Positions 1-11,316 are shown, numbered from the stretch's first letter. The stretch: DNA of 64,000 nt from Rhynchopus sp. YZ270_cl-10 (GCA_964035575.1 OZ037864.1:1426001-1490000); one strand, 5' to 3'. Numbers and translations are program-made. Notes: generated by a model from the sequence alone, not told the origin.

Positions 1-1
1 C

Positions 2-2209
2 AGACATCTATGTGCGGTGGCGTGGCAGCACAGAGATTCCCTGTCCTACGGACCGTTCTTCCTCCTCAATGAATCACTGAACGCCTTGGGGTGGGACTGG
101 GTTGCCCCCAACCAAGTCAGATTCACCAACGAATCAGGAGACCAAACCCTGCTGGACGTTGACACCCTCACCGAAAAGCAAGCCACGTCAGTCGAGGCCG
201 AGGCACGTCACAAACTGCGGAATGCCCTAATGAGGTCCCTTGCGAACAAGCGATCGAGCGACTACGACGGACTCCAACATGGTGTTGACGGCAGAGTGAC
301 CAGGCACCTGCTGGAAGACCCCGAGAGCAACTTAACCGGGTACCAGAAAGGCATCCTTCGCTCCATCATCGCAGGGGCAATGACAACAACGGGTAGATCC
401 GGCCTCATCACCGACGGATGCCCTTACTGTGAGACCGAAGCCCGCGAAACAGTTCGCCATATGTGGTGGGAATGCAGTGCGTGGGAGGAGGTACGCAGCC
501 GTCACCCTGTCGCAGCCGCGGACAGGACGGACTGGCCGAACTGTCTGGTCATTTGCGGGGTGGCACCACGGTACCGTCACGACTGCCACGACAACGTTCT
601 CCCGCGAGACGACCACGAGAGGATCGCACTAGTGAGAAATCTGCAAAGGCTATTCATAGAGATAGTCAGGCAAAGACAGATTCGAGATGACCGCCCAGCA
701 GAGTCGGCCCGCCACCACCGCCTGGTTGACTACCCATGGGGATGGTCTTCTCCCCAACCCATGCGAGTGCAACTCCCTTCACTGCGTTACCAAGACGTGG
801 GGGCCATATGGAAACACAGTGAAGACCTATGGTACGCAACCAACCACTGGGTAAACAGTCTGCAATGGGCGCATAACGGATCGGAGCACTCCGTTAGCTA
901 CATTGAGCTCGCAATAGACTTCGAGCTGACCACGGGACTTTCCTTGCCGGGTATCAAGAACCGTAGATACCAGCCATACTGTGCGTCTCAAACCGTGTGC
1001 ACTGTGCGCAACACCCTAGAAGGCCGCCAGGGCACAGAGGTGTTCTTTGATGGTGGTGCTAGACAGAACGGTACGGTATTTGCGAGGGCAGGGGCAGGAG
1101 CAGTTGTCTACATCGACGGGGTGAAGGCAGCATCCGTAGCTACGCCCCTGCCATTTGCAAGAAGCAACAACGTTGCCGAGTACGAAGGGGCTAGCAGTGG
1201 CCTTTGCCTTCTTCGCGACCTACCCCCAGAAGTGTGTGGCCAGGCGACCATATACGGTGACTCTAAACTGATCATCGAGCACATCAAGGGGAACACAACA
1301 TGCAAAGAGAACCTCCAGCCATTCCTCCACCGCATCAGGGCCCAAATCCGAGACCTGCAACCCCGCTACGTCATCGAATGGCGCCACGTCAAGCGGAACC
1401 TCAACACTGACGCTGACGCTCTCAGCAATGAAGCGATGGATACGGTCGAAGTTGCGAGGGCGGAGCAGCTAAGCCAGGCAGCTGCAGAATACCCTCTCTT
1501 CCAAAAGAGCGTATGGGCCAAAGCACTGTCACTGCAGAGCCTCACCCGTGACCTACGCAGTGTGGTCCAAGTCGACAGTTGGACCAGAGGCAAAGAGGGA
1601 GGTGTCACCAGTCTGACAGCGCTCGGAGGGACAGTGGTGCAAGGGGTAAACCGACGGGCTGTGCTTTCCGCCAAGACAGAGGCCGTCCTCCGCCACCTCA
1701 ACGCCCACAACATCCGCAGCGAACAGCCGCATGGCCCTAGCTCCATCCTGTATGAGGAGAGCCAAGCATGGGCAGCACGGTTCTACCCCCAGGACCACTA
1801 CGCCGCGAACTGGACGGAGGCATCCAGCCAGGCACGGGGCAGAGCGGCGGTGGACACTGCAGCCTTCAGGTCCAGACCCCCGCGACCAGCCCCCGCGGGG
1901 GCCCGCAAGAACGCCAAAATCATCTCATGTGAGAGCCACGGAAAAGTCAGATGTGTGTCCTGTGTGAAAGTGCGAGCCGTAGTGGAAACCTGCTGCAACC
2001 TGCACCACAGAGAGGATGATGGCCTTGAGCTTGTGATGGACTTCTGCCTGAGCCACAGATTGACGCGCTGTGGGGCCTGCCACTTGGACAGAAAAAGCCT
2101 AAACGAATGCTGCCACTCCTGCCACCCGCAATTCAAGCACGCGGCCCAGGAAGGCATTCAACCACTGCATCACCGTCACGACCCTTCGGGGGCGTCTGCC
2201 GTGACGTGA
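2..2209 (+). CDS. LINE (non-LTR retrotransposon) ORF, C-terminal part, cut by the window edge
   Basis: The frame is open from the left edge and ends at the TGA at 2207-2209, so the start and the reverse transcriptase lie outside. Visible parts in order: a zf-RVT-type Cys/His knuckle (GCPYCETEARETVRHMWWEC, about 405-475), the usual module after the RT of LINEs; an RNase H domain (about 1040-1450) with all four acidic positions present (FFDGG, AEYEG, YGDSK, NTDADAL); and a Cys/His-rich C-terminal tail (about 1915-2135, motifs CVSC, CGAC, CCHSCH). RNase H degrades RNA in RNA:DNA hybrids during target-primed reverse transcription. I see no frame break in this part. The clade cannot be assigned without the RT; the order zf-RVT then RNase H favours a LINE over an LTR element. 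Confidence 0.85.
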   Translation, partial: RHLCAVAWQHRDSLSYGPFFLLNESLNALGWDWVAPNQVRFTNESGDQTLLDVDTLTEKQATSVEAEARHKLRNALMRSLANKRSSDYDGLQHGVDGRVTRHLLEDPESNLTGYQKGILRSIIAGAMTTTGRSGLITDGCPYCETEARETVRHMWWECSAWEEVRSRHPVAAADRTDWPNCLVICGVAPRYRHDCHDNVLPRDDHERIALVRNLQRLFIEIVRQRQIRDDRPAESARHHRLVDYPWGWSSPQPMRVQLPSLRYQDVGAIWKHSEDLWYATNHWVNSLQWAHNGSEHSVSYIELAIDFELTTGLSLPGIKNRRYQPYCASQTVCTVRNTLEGRQGTEVFFDGGARQNGTVFARAGAGAVVYIDGVKAASVATPLPFARSNNVAEYEGASSGLCLLRDLPPEVCGQATIYGDSKLIIEHIKGNTTCKENLQPFLHRIRAQIRDLQPRYVIEWRHVKRNLNTDADALSNEAMDTVEVARAEQLSQAAAEYPLFQKSVWAKALSLQSLTRDLRSVVQVDSWTRGKEGGVTSLTALGGTVVQGVNRRAVLSAKTEAVLRHLNAHNIRSEQPHGPSSILYEESQAWAARFYPQDHYAANWTEASSQARGRAAVDTAAFRSRPPRPAPAGARKNAKIISCESHGKVRCVSCVKVRAVVETCCNLHHREDDGLELVMDFCLSHRLTRCGACHLDRKSLNECCHSCHPQFKHAAQEGIQPLHHRHDPSGASAVT

Positions 2210-2298
2210 GCACCCCCCCCCCCTTTTTGGGGCCATATTCTGAGCAAGAATTACCCCTACTAGTTATCAAACACACACACACGTTTATTGGGTTAAAT
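2210..2298 (+). other. Probable LINE 3' UTR / junction to next element
   Basis: Short AT/GC-mixed stretch with a C-run and a CA microsatellite (about 2273-2283) after the LINE stop codon. No poly(A) tail is evident; the sequence passes directly into the inverted-repeat element that starts near 2299. Confidence 0.35.
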
Positions 2299-3543
2299 GG
2301 AGGTACCCTAATATTCGCCCCTGGTTGCCCCAATTCGCGCCAATTCGCGTTTTGTACTTAGCCGTTTTTTCGCGAAAAAAAACGCTAATTGGCGCGAATT
2401 GGCGCGACACGATTAGGGTATGAAATTCGCGCCAATTAGCGTTTTTTTCCACAGGGGGGACCCTTTGGTCGTCGAAATTCCCCAGCCAAAATTGGTCACA
2501 AAATCTGCCGATTTTTCAAAAATCTCAAAAAAAAAAAAAAATTTTTTTTTTTTTCACAAGTGTTTTTGAGGCCTGTTCACTACACCTGGGTACCCTTCTG
2601 GGACCAAAAAGTCCAAAAAAGCAAGAATTGGGCTGTTCTGAGCATCTAGAGTTTATTCCCCAGCCATTTTCTGCACCACCAGTGCACTTTGTATGGGCCA
2701 GCGCCTTGTCAAAAAATCGAAAAATCTCAAAAAAAAAATTTTTTTTTCGGGAAAATTTCGACCACTGAGGTGGGTCTTTGGGCACCAAAAAATGCAAAAA
2801 AATGCAAAAATCGGGTGTTTTGACCATCTGTGGTTACACAAAACACACTTCTGTGTACAAGCCTACACCAATACAGTGGTAATACAAGGCGATTTTTGAC
2901 CAAAAAAAAAATTTTTTTTTCGCCCAAAATCGGGCGTGGTACGTCATAAAATGGCCCAAAAAATCCAAGGAAAACCTTCGATTGGGCAAATTATGAAAAA
3001 AATTTTCAAGTCAAATTTTCAACCAAAATACGGTCATTTTGTTCACACAGTAATTCTACGTCATGCTAGCTTCCTGTGCAGAACTCCAGCAATTCACCAA
3101 TGCCGGCATCTATCTTTCCATTATCGCCATTGCACTTCGGTCATTTTGTGCATACCCTGTGACTGTGGTGGCTAGAGAACACGCACATGCAGACCCGTTC
3201 CTTGCAATTTCCAGTGTTGTGTTTATCAATGCATGCATCCAGAGGACCTCTGGTTTACGAAATCGTAGGCACTCCTGTGCAAAAATGAAGTCGGTTTTTG
3301 ACCCAAAATCGGGGTGGGTGGGCCATAATTTGCTCCAAATTTGGCCGAAAATTGGGATTTTTCTGAAAATTTTCATTGTGCCCAGCAAAAATCCTTGATT
3401 TTTTGAAGAATTTTCCAAAAAATATGCTATACCCCCTATGACTGGACCCAACTCCCCTCACCCTTTTTTCCCCCGAAAAAAGCCCCCCAAATTCCTAGCT
3501 TTTTTAGCGTTTTTATTTAAAATCACTATTTTAGGGTACCTCC
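2299..3543. mobile_element. Non-autonomous TIR element (about 1.25 kb)
   Basis: GGAGGTACCCTAA at 2299-2311 is matched by its reverse complement TTAGGGTACCTCC at 3531-3543. AAT flanks both ends (2296-2298 and 3544-3546), a possible 3-bp target duplication. The left part holds interleaved copies of GCGCCAATTAGCG-like boxes in both orientations (2330-2445). The rest is A/T runs with repeated phrases and no credible coding frame. This fits a MITE-like DNA element; the superfamily is uncertain. Confidence 0.5.
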
Positions 3544-3546
3544 AAT

Positions 3547-4179
3547 GGGGCGCGGGGGACACCTCGTACAACACCCTCTGAGGGGGAAAGCAACCCCAAG
3601 TGAAAACTAGTTCTTTCTCCATATGTGTGGCAAAAATCTCATAGAAATGTGGGTTTTGCGGGTTTATGAGTTTGCATGGAACGCCGCTGTCAGATCAGGG
3701 GGTGCAGGACTCACGTTCTCAAGAATCTGTACGCACGCAGGACCCGGAACAAGAGAGAAAAAAAAATTGTGCTACCCTAATGGAATTCCGAGATATAGTG
3801 CTTGCGTCCCAAAGGCGTTTGAGCTGCATATAGAACACATTTTGACAGGCCTTTTTTTTTGTATTAATGTTGGAAACATAACCCCTTTTTAAAAAAAGTA
3901 CTATAGGTAATTCAACACCATTCTTTTTAAAACGGTTTTCACACTTTTTTGTGCTTGGTTTGCAATCCCCCTTCCCATAGAATACTGTTTTTTTTTTCCC
4001 CCTAAAAAAATGGCTGAAGAGAAAGAAAGCCATTGATACACCTCTTCTAAGCAAAAGAGGGGTTCCTTTTTTCCCCCTTTTAATATTGTATTTTTAAACC
4101 TAAAAGTCAACCATTTCTATTTTTTCTTCCCCTCCCCCTTTCCTGCGGTGTTTTTGGAAAGTTCGTGCATTGCTTTGGT
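3547..4179. other. Gene-free AT-rich spacer
   Basis: No coding frame with recognisable content. One degenerate copy of the GCGTCC/GGCGTTTG short repeat is present near 3800-3830 (see the family-B hairpins). Confidence 0.6.
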
Positions 4180-4182
4180 TAA

Positions 4183-4965
4183 GGGCAGAACAACTTTTTG
4201 TTTTGGTTCTCGTTATTTGGGGATCCCAAAATCGTGCGCGCGTGCGCAAATAATAAGTTCTTTCCCTGAAAATAAGTTTTTTTTGACGAAGTAGTTGTAA
4301 GGAACAATGAGGGGTTGGCAGGCCTGAGGGGTTGGGTTGTTACAGGGATTAAATTTTCACGACTTTTCTTCGGTACAGTTTTGCACATACTTTTTCGGGC
4401 CATCTCTAAAAGGGTCACACAGGGTATACCTAACTCAGTAGTCCCCTGGCCCCGGCCCCGTCCGGATGCTGAAAACATGAAAGTGCTCGAAACCACCGGC
4501 ATTTGCATTTTCGGAATCCGTCCGTTGTGTGATGGGGTCAATTTGCCGAAATGGACAAGTTCTTGGTTTTGGTCAAAATCCATGTAAAGAGGGCCAAGTA
4601 AATACCACAACCCGGATTTTCTCACCCTGATGCTGAAAACATGAAAATGCCCGAAAACACCGGCATTTGCATTTCCGGAATCCGCCCGTTCTGTAGTGGG
4701 GGATATACAGAAAAATGGACACAATTTCAGTGACTAAAATTTTCACAAAATATGAACCCATACCCAAATGGGTAAAGGCAGCCAAACTTCTTGAGCTTAC
4801 CTGGCTTACGGTCGTCATCCCCTTGTACTCTACAGTACACCGTCCCCCTTGTACTGGTCAAAACTTATTTTTGGAAATTGGTTTTTGGAAAAACTTATTT
4901 TTCCCCCAAATCTCAAAAAAAGGTGCGCGCGCAAACGAGAACCAAAATATAAAGTTGTTCTGCCC
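4183..4965. mobile_element. PIF/Harbinger-like MITE (783 bp)
   Basis: Terminal inverted repeats start GGGCAGAACAAC (4183) and end GTTGTTCTGCCC (4965), and extend imperfectly for about 30 bp through TTTTGGTTCTCGTT / AACGAGAACCAAAA. TAA lies immediately outside both ends (4180-4182 and 4966-4968). A 3-bp TWA-type duplication with G-rich tips is the known signature of PIF/Harbinger elements. There is no transposase. An internal direct repeat of about 75 bp (4465-4540 and 4631-4705) shares the phrases GCTGAAAACATGAAA and CACCGGCATTTGCATTT. Confidence 0.6.
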
Positions 4966-4991
4966 TAAGGCAAAAAAGAGGATGATCTGCG

Positions 4992-5047
4992 TCTATACCT
5001 TCTGTAGTACAAAGGCTTCGGCCGACATTGAGTACAGATCGTTTTTC
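4992..5047 (+). repeat. Short hairpin repeat, family E (copy 1)
   Basis: Shares CTTC(T/C)GTAGTACAAAGGCTTC and CATTGAGTACAGA with 16084-16133 inside the DNA ligase gene. The stretch can fold with CTGTA/TACAG outside and GGC-TTCG-GCC inside (a UUCG-type loop if transcribed). Confidence 0.4.
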
Positions 5048-5131
5048 CAGTAGGTATAACGTGATTGTCGATTCAACAAACAAAAAAAAACACAAAAAAA
5101 CATTTTCAAAAAACCCCCACTTTTGTTGACG

Positions 5132-5187
5132 CAGTGCCTGCGTCCGCCGATGAACGGCGAGATGTTTGCACTTTCAACTTCTCTTTG
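5132..5187 (+). repeat. Short hairpin repeat, family B (copy 1)
   Basis: Two-tier stem: AGTGC (5133-5137) with GCACT (5168-5172) outside, CGCCG (5145-5149) with CGGCG (5155-5159) around ATGAA inside, then a TTTCAACTTC tail. Homologous copies lie at 22366, 24616, 24701 and 11317. In the 24701 copy the inner stem is CGCCG/CGGTG, still pairable by G-T. Confidence 0.45.
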
Positions 5188-5299
5188 AGAAGACCCATTT
5201 TTTCCAAATTGTTGTTGATATAACAACGATTGGTCTACGGGAGACCTCGGGTATTCGAACAAACAAAAAGGGGGAGGGGGTCTCAGATGTCAACCTCGA

Positions 5300-5366
5300 A
5301 AATGGATGTAGGACTGCACGGTGTACCCAAGGTACACTGTCTGCGAAGAAACACTGTATTTCAAAT
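5300..5366 (+). repeat. Short hairpin repeat, family D (copy 1)
   Basis: Contains the 7-bp perfect stem GTGTACC-CAA-GGTACAC preceded by ATGGATGTAGGACTG and followed by a CTGTATTTCA tail. Relatives begin near 7851, 24438 and 32238. Confidence 0.4.
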
Positions 5367-6055
5367 CAATTTTTTTTTATTTGGTTTTTGAAATGCGGAA
5401 GTGGTCCTCTTTACCGGGGGGGTTTTTTTGACCCCGTTTTTTGACAATAAATAAGTTGCCTTCCGAAAAAAAAAATATAACAATAACGTAGACCACGCAC
5501 AACACCTGCGGGTTTGTGCAGTGGCAGAACACACCCACAGGTTGATAGTATCTCGACCCTTATCTTTTACGTTACAATACTCCCTCTCTACCACCACAAG
5601 TCAATTGCTATGTTTTTTTTTTCGTGCGCAACAAATGGAAGGGAAAATATCCCCCGAGTTGGGTTTTTACTTGACACAACGGTATTTTCCTTGTGATTCT
5701 GTCTTTTTTCTTTTTGTGATTCAGTATTTTTTCTGATTCTTGCTCGCACACAAAAAAGCTCTCTGTGATTATTCCTGTTTGAGCAGTAGCTGGAGGAGCG
5801 AGGGACTACAGACATTGAAAACTAGGTTGACGGAGGGTGGATGAAAAGAGGCTATGGGGGGGGTTTTTTTTTTTCAAAACAATAAAAATGTTTCAAGAAA
5901 GAATAAAGTGGGGGGCTTGCGGAAGCAAAGCTACCACTCCTATGGGGGGGGAGGGAACAAAGAAATGAAATATCTGCTTTCCTTCCTGCTCTGAGTGTCG
6001 CACTCGGCAAAGGAAAGCTCACGAATTAAAAAAAAAAAAAGGGAAAACAAAAGGG
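5367..6055. other. Gene-free spacer
   Basis: Homopolymer-rich DNA with G and T runs. No gene or RNA recognised. Confidence 0.55.
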
Positions 6056-6110
6056 AAAGTGAAGATTGCACGATGTTGCAACACAACGAGGCAACTACAA
6101 TACCCGCGAC
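6056..6110 (+). repeat. Short repeat, family C (copy 1)
   Basis: AGTGAAGATTGCACGATG...GAGGCAACTACAATACCC. Closely related to 11694-11752 and 25200-25247, and more loosely to 19928-19960. Confidence 0.4.
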
Positions 6111-6306
6111 AGATTTTATTTTATTTTATTTTTGTCGAAAGAAACGAAAACAGGAACAGTGCACCCTGTTCCCAGTGCACGAGTTTGCCGACAGGTTCAT
6201 CAGGTGGGGGCCGTTTTTTCGATGCATGTAACCACCCTATCCAAGATAGGTGATACAATACATCGTGTTTGCCGACAGGTCTATCACCTCTCCCTCCCTA
6301 ACTGGC

Positions 6307-6431
6307 TAATGGTGGCAGTATTGTGATGGGAGCCCAATACGCAAAATACATCAAAATACATCACAATACATGTGTACTACAATGTATTTTTCGTATTCCA
6401 ATGGGCTCCCATCACAATACTGCCACCATTA
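6307..6431. mobile_element. 125-bp palindromic MITE
   Basis: TAATGGTGGCAGTATTGTGA at the left end pairs with its exact reverse complement at the right end. The arms continue through GGGAGCCCA / TGGGCTCCC and CAATACG/CGTATT for about 40 bp each around a short AT-rich centre. The flanks read ACTGGC on the left and CAACTGGCC on the right, so an approximate target duplication is possible but one base is unexplained. Confidence 0.6.
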
Positions 6432-6931
6432 CAACTGGCCGCCTTCTACACTCCCTCCATTCCAGACCACTCCGATTTACCAGAGCAGAGCGGAGAGGTA
6501 TTATCTTACTTCTTTATTCTGATCAAAAAAAAAAAGAAAATATAGGGCGTTGTTTGTCTTGGCTCATATTTCTGCAAAAGGGCTCGCTCTCTATCTCCCT
6601 CTCCCAGCCACTTGTTTTCTTGTTTTTAAGCTTAGAAGATGTGCAAGAGGGAATCATTTGTCTTCCAGGGTTTTCTTTCAATTTTCAACGAAAAATTGGC
6701 CCCAGTGCTCGGCCTCACGTATTTTATTTTTTAGTTGGTTTTTGTTCAGTACTTTTTTTGTCAGTTTTTGTTTGTGTATTTTCTCCGAAATACCCTATTT
6801 TTTTTTCTCTTTTTCTTACATGACATTTTTTTTTCGCTACCCCCACGCCCTTTTCAAGCTAAATAGCAACCCTTCGCGTTGCAAACCCAGCGGAATTGGA
6901 AGCTTTTGCTTCAATGGTGCTTTCGGAAGTC

Positions 6932-7030
6932 GGCCAACGACCTGTCAGCGACGTGTCACGACCTGTCGGTGACCTGTCAATATCAGGGTGTGTGTTATAG
7001 AGTCTCTGTGTCAGCGACCTGTCAATATCG
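6932..7030 (+). repeat. Degenerate GACCTGTC cluster
   Basis: About six copies of (G)ACCTGTCA-type words at irregular spacing, including a repeated GTCAGCGACCTGTCAATATC-like block. The phrase GTTTGCCGACAGGT also occurs twice near 6183 and 6267. Function unknown. Confidence 0.35.
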
Positions 7031-8420
7031 ACCCCTCCCGGAGCACCATTCAAGTCATCTTTTTCTTGTCTCATAAGAACCCTGGCACCTCGCACCAACC
7101 CTCCTGGGCTGGACGTTAAATTGCATCTGGGGGCCCTTTTTTTTGTGTCGCTTCCTCCTTGAACCTCTATGGCTTTCCTCGAGGAGCTACCACACGCACG
7201 AAGCGAGGAAAGTCCCCAAATAAAAACGGAGGGTTTTAAGCACACATTTCTCGCTCGCAACATTGTTTTTTTCTTCTTTTTTTTTTTTGGGAGCGAGACA
7301 GTAGTCCGGCTCTTGTAGGCCGACGTACCCTCTCGTTCTCGCAGTCAACTTTGGGTTTGTGTTTGCAGTGACTGTTATGGGTGCCACACAAGGAAGGTCT
7401 TTTCGGGTTCACTGCGCTCTTTTATGGATTCTGTGAAGAAAGTGTGGCTGCTATCCCGTGATTAGTTGTCTAAAAAGCAAACAACACTTTTCGGGTTTAC
7501 TCTCAAAGAAACGGATTTCGCTTTGTCTAGGCCGTTTAGATCATTCCTTCAAGGACATCGTTTTTTCGCTAGTTCAGGTCTTTCACTAAAGTCTGCCGTT
7601 CTGTTGGGGAAAGGGGTGTTTAAGTACATCATTTGCCTCCAGGTACCTTGCTTTATTTATTTTTTTCCTCGTGTCAAATTTGTCAGATTCGAGACAATTC
7701 TTTTGCATATAACGTGCAAGAGTAACGGATCTGCAACAAAAAAAACCTTTGCCACAAATCTCTTATTTTGTGCGCATTCAGTATGAAGTGCCTGCACTTT
7801 TCAAGGTGTGGCTTCATTTTCTAAAAAAATTTTAAATCAGAAACCACGAAATGGATGTAGAACTGAATGGTTGGGGGTCCACCCCCTGGTGCACCAGTCA
7901 TACCAAAAGGTACACTGTCGCAAGAGGTCTTTTGTATTTCAGTCTGCATTCACAAAAGCTATGGAATATACTCTTGTTTTTTAGTCCGAAAAATGTCTTC
8001 CGTAGACCCGCGGGTTTAGCATTGTTGTGGCAAATATCAAGAGGCCAAGAAGAACATGGTATCATATAACGGAACAAGGAAACATGGTGCCTGGGTCACG
8101 TGGTCACCGTGAAGGGAGGTCGTGTTGGGGGTGAGGGGGCTGGGGAGCAAAACATCTACCTTCTCTTCTGACTTTCCCCTCCCCCACTCCCAGCTCCAGA
8201 GGTAGGGGTTTTTTTCTTTTCTCCCGCTTTCTCTCTTGGCTTGACCCTTTTTGGGTATTATGTAATACGAACCCCAACCCTTTGCTGCTCAGCCTTTCTC
8301 TCAAGCCAGAACGAAATACTATCTTCTGTTCAAGACATCCACCTTTTTTCTCCCCCCTCCTCACCTCTTCACCTCTGCACCTCTGCACCCCTAAGGGATC
8401 CTTACACAAACCGCAGCAAA
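7031..8420. other. Gene-free spacer upstream of the phosphatase gene
   Basis: No recognisable gene. Family-D repeat at about 7851-7950 with the perfect stem GGGGGT-CC-ACCCCC. The last 100 bp are C/T-rich. Confidence 0.5.
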
Positions 8421-8428
8421 AACGACTA

Positions 8429-8435
8429 TAAAATT
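8429..8435 (+). promoter_or_regulatory. Possible TATA box
   Basis: CTATAAAAT lies about 50 bp before the ATG at 8482. Position and sequence fit a TATA element; the other genes here lack an obvious one. Confidence 0.25.
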
Positions 8436-8481
8436 CGAGGCGTCGCACGCAGCTGGCGACAGTTGTCGTGACCGTGCTGCC

Positions 8482-10274
8482 ATGCACACCCGCACCCGCA
8501 TGCCGGCCAGCACTGCTGAGGACGTCGACCGCAGCACCGACGACACTGTCGGGCATGAGGCCGACGTCGCCACACGTAGGCCCACCACTCGTGTAGCCTC
8601 CAAAGCAGCCACACCCATCAAGAAGGGCGTCCCCGACTCCGTCAAGGCACGCGCCAAGTCGAAGCCACGCTTTGTGTCAAGCACCTCCCCCGCTGTCTCC
8701 CGCGTCCCTCGCAGGTCTCCCCCACTCACTGCACGGGTAGCGCCAAGCAATGGACCGGTTTCCTCTGCACACCGTGTACCGCACACATCAAGGGTGCGTT
8801 CGGTGACACCTGGGCACACAGCACAGCACGATGCGCCGGTGGGGAGACGACGCAGTGTGACACCCGGGACGGTGCGGTCGCTGTCTGCAGGTGGCGGTGG
8901 GGCGGCTAGGAGTGGGCACACCTCTGCGGCATGGGAGGAGCTGGTGTCGCAGCAGCGCTCACGGCATGCGCCGAGGGAGAGCTCGGATTCGGTGCGGTTT
9001 TTGAGTGAGATTGTTGCCCTGCGCAACGAGCAGCAGGGCATGTCGCCACGGTCACTGACGCAGCAGCAGACGTCGCCCAGTGCAGAGGCAGTGGCTCCGG
9101 TGCGGCGCAAGAAGTCCAGCACGACACCCTCCCCTGCAGCAGGCAGACGCAAGCTTGCCACTAGACAGGCAACACACAAATCCGACGGCGCATCGCCGTC
9201 GTGGGGGCGCCTGCTGGGTGCGCTGGAGGACGATGTGGGTGGTGCAGGTACAGGCGGCACAGGTGTGACCCCGCAGCAGTCAGGGCGGACGCGCAGTGTG
9301 GCATCACCGCTCCCAAGACGTGCGTTGACGATGACGCAGGCACAGCCTACAGCAAAGCGCGCAAAGGGCCCTGTGTTCGTCGCAGCGCTGCCCCTCCCGC
9401 AGAAGCCAGCACGACACAACTTCACCGTTGTTTTTGACCTCGATCAGGTATGCTTCGCACACCAATCACATCACCACTGATCCACCTCACGACCCTCTCT
9501 TACCCAACTCTTTTTCTTAAACCACACACCCCCCCTCCTCCTCCTCCTCCCCCTCAGACATTGGTGAACGCACACAACCCCGACGACACTGTTGTACCCC
9601 GCCCTGAGATGCTTGAAACCCTTGAGGCCATTGGCACATGCAACGCAGAACGCATCATGTGGACCGCAAGCAACGAAGCACAAGCAAAATTTGTCCTACG
9701 CGCAATCCCCGGCTTTGCAGTCCACTTCGACTACGTGGTGACCTGGGACACAAAGGGGTGGGGCGACAGACGCGACTATGTCAAAGACATCATGAAGCTG
9801 GGCCGCTCACCTTCTACAACACTTGCATGCGACAATGACCACATTGTACTGCGTCCACACGTCTCCTCTGGGATCGTTGTCGACGATTACGGCGATCTTG
9901 AAGGAGGTGACATCAAGGAAGGGTGTGATGTGATGGAGCGTCTCCGTACCTTTGTGTTTGCGTTGTCGAAGATGCGGCCGGAAATTGATGTTCCTTCGTT
10001 TGTTCGGTCGCATGGGGATTGGTTGAGTATACGGAAAAAGATAGGCTACTATAGACTCCCCGAGATGGGTTCGCTCCCGCAAGTGAAGGACTCTGTGCGC
10101 CATACGTCGCCCCTCAGCACCCCTCAAGCGCAGCTCTCAAAGCGTCAACAGAGCCTGACCCAGACCTTTCACAGTCCAAGTACAATGGGCTCCTCTCGAT
10201 CAAAAACTTCAGTAAGCTTCCAACGCACCTCAACTTCAGTTAAAAACCGCCCCACCTCGCCTTCACGGAGGTGA
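8482..10274 (+). CDS. FCP1/NIF-family (HAD-type) protein phosphatase with a long disordered N-terminus
   Basis: Two exons, 8482-9447 and 9558-10274 (560 aa). The intron donor is GTATGC and the acceptor CCTCAG, phase 0. Residues 1 to about 310 are Ser/Thr/Arg/Ala-rich and look disordered. The splice rebuilds the motif FDLDQ|TLVNAH, the DxDx(T/V) signature of FCP1/SCP/NIF phosphatases (first Asp nucleophile, second Asp acid/base). Later landmarks fit the fold: an IMWTASNEAQ strand-helix and IVVDDYGDLEGG near the second acidic cluster. These enzymes remove phosphate from Ser/Thr, often on the RNA polymerase II C-terminal domain; the substrate here is unknown. There is no BRCT domain of the FCP1 type. 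The C-terminal 70 residues are again Ser/Thr-rich. The ATG at 8482 begins the open frame. Confidence 0.75.
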
Positions 10275-10880
10275 GAGTACGAGCAATCAAAGAAAAAAAA
10301 AAATGGAAAAGTCGACGAACAGAGAAAGAGAACGAAAAAATTAGTGAGAGTGGAAAAAAAAGGGGGGGAGATGGGTTTTGGGGTTCGCCCACGGCGAAAT
10401 TAGATGGGAAAAAATAGGCTAAAAAAAAGCTGGGGCATTGCGTTGAGAGGAAGGGAAAAAGGGGATACAGAGGTTAAAAAAAAGGATAAGGATGGAGAGC
10501 AAGATCAAGAAGGAGGAAGAAACTCAGTATTTTTTATTGGCAAAGTGAATGCCAATGAAGGGTGTGTACAACGGACCTATGCATCTTACAAATTTTCTTC
10601 AATTTTACTTCCATTCGCATAGGGAAAATAGACGGGGTCTTTTTGATGATACAAGCTTTCTCTGTTTTTATTTTTGTTCTGTGTTTTGTAGTTTTTCGTT
10701 TTTTTTTAAATGTTTTGTTCTGTGCAAAAAAACCACACCCACCACACCCCCCCTTTTTTTTGGTGGGATTCCTTTTTCTCTGAGGTGTGTGTTGCAAACC
10801 AAAATTCACGTATTTTTTTAAAGATGTGTCACATTGTGCACGACACGTTCATCTTACAAGCTTTTTTTTATGAATATGAT

Positions 10881-10930
10881 AAGGTGGCTAAGCACGAGAG
10901 GCTTAGGGTCATCTTATAAACTTTTTTTTT
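10881..10930 (+). repeat. Short hairpin repeat, family A (GACTAAGC type)
   Basis: CTAAGC (10888-10893), loop ACGAGAG, GCTTAG (10901-10906), then GGTCATCTTATAAAC and a T-run. Same type: 18486-18526, 24553-24596, 24993-25035, 27842-27890, 27940-27985, 33038-33085 and 51537-51580. In 27940 the stem is CCAAGC/GCTTGG, a compensated change. Confidence 0.5.
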
Positions 10931-11316
10931 TGTTTCACTTTTTTCGGGAGGAGACTACGCAACTAGAGAGGTGTACGTGCATCTTACCTACCTTTCCTCG
11001 TTTATTTGCCTCGCCTTCTCCCACGACCGACTCCCTCAACAAAAAAATCCCTTCTTGAACGATGCGGTTTTTACACCGATAGGATCGTTCATCTTTCAAC
11101 TGTTCTGTTCTTTTCCCTCTTTAGATCATCAGTGTTTACCCCCACCTACCCCTTCCCCCTACCCCCTTTTTCTTGGAGAGGAAATACCCCCCCAACTGCT
11201 AGCTCCCCGACTAAAAAAGTCGCACCCCCAATAATCTATTATTCTACATGGTTTGTTGATGTTGAAAAAAAGAGGCAAAAAAAAATTCTTTTCTTGCCAG
11301 ATTATCATAGGTAGGG

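Noticed and set aside
1-2209. Reading the RNase H frame as part of an LTR retroelement
   Set aside because: A zf-RVT knuckle before RNase H, and no integrase, protease or long terminal repeats in view, fit a LINE better.
8391-9425. 344-codon minus-strand frame opposite the phosphatase N-terminus
   Set aside because: Low-complexity Ser/Ala/Cys-rich shadow of the disordered coding strand; the plus strand has the spliced catalytic motif.
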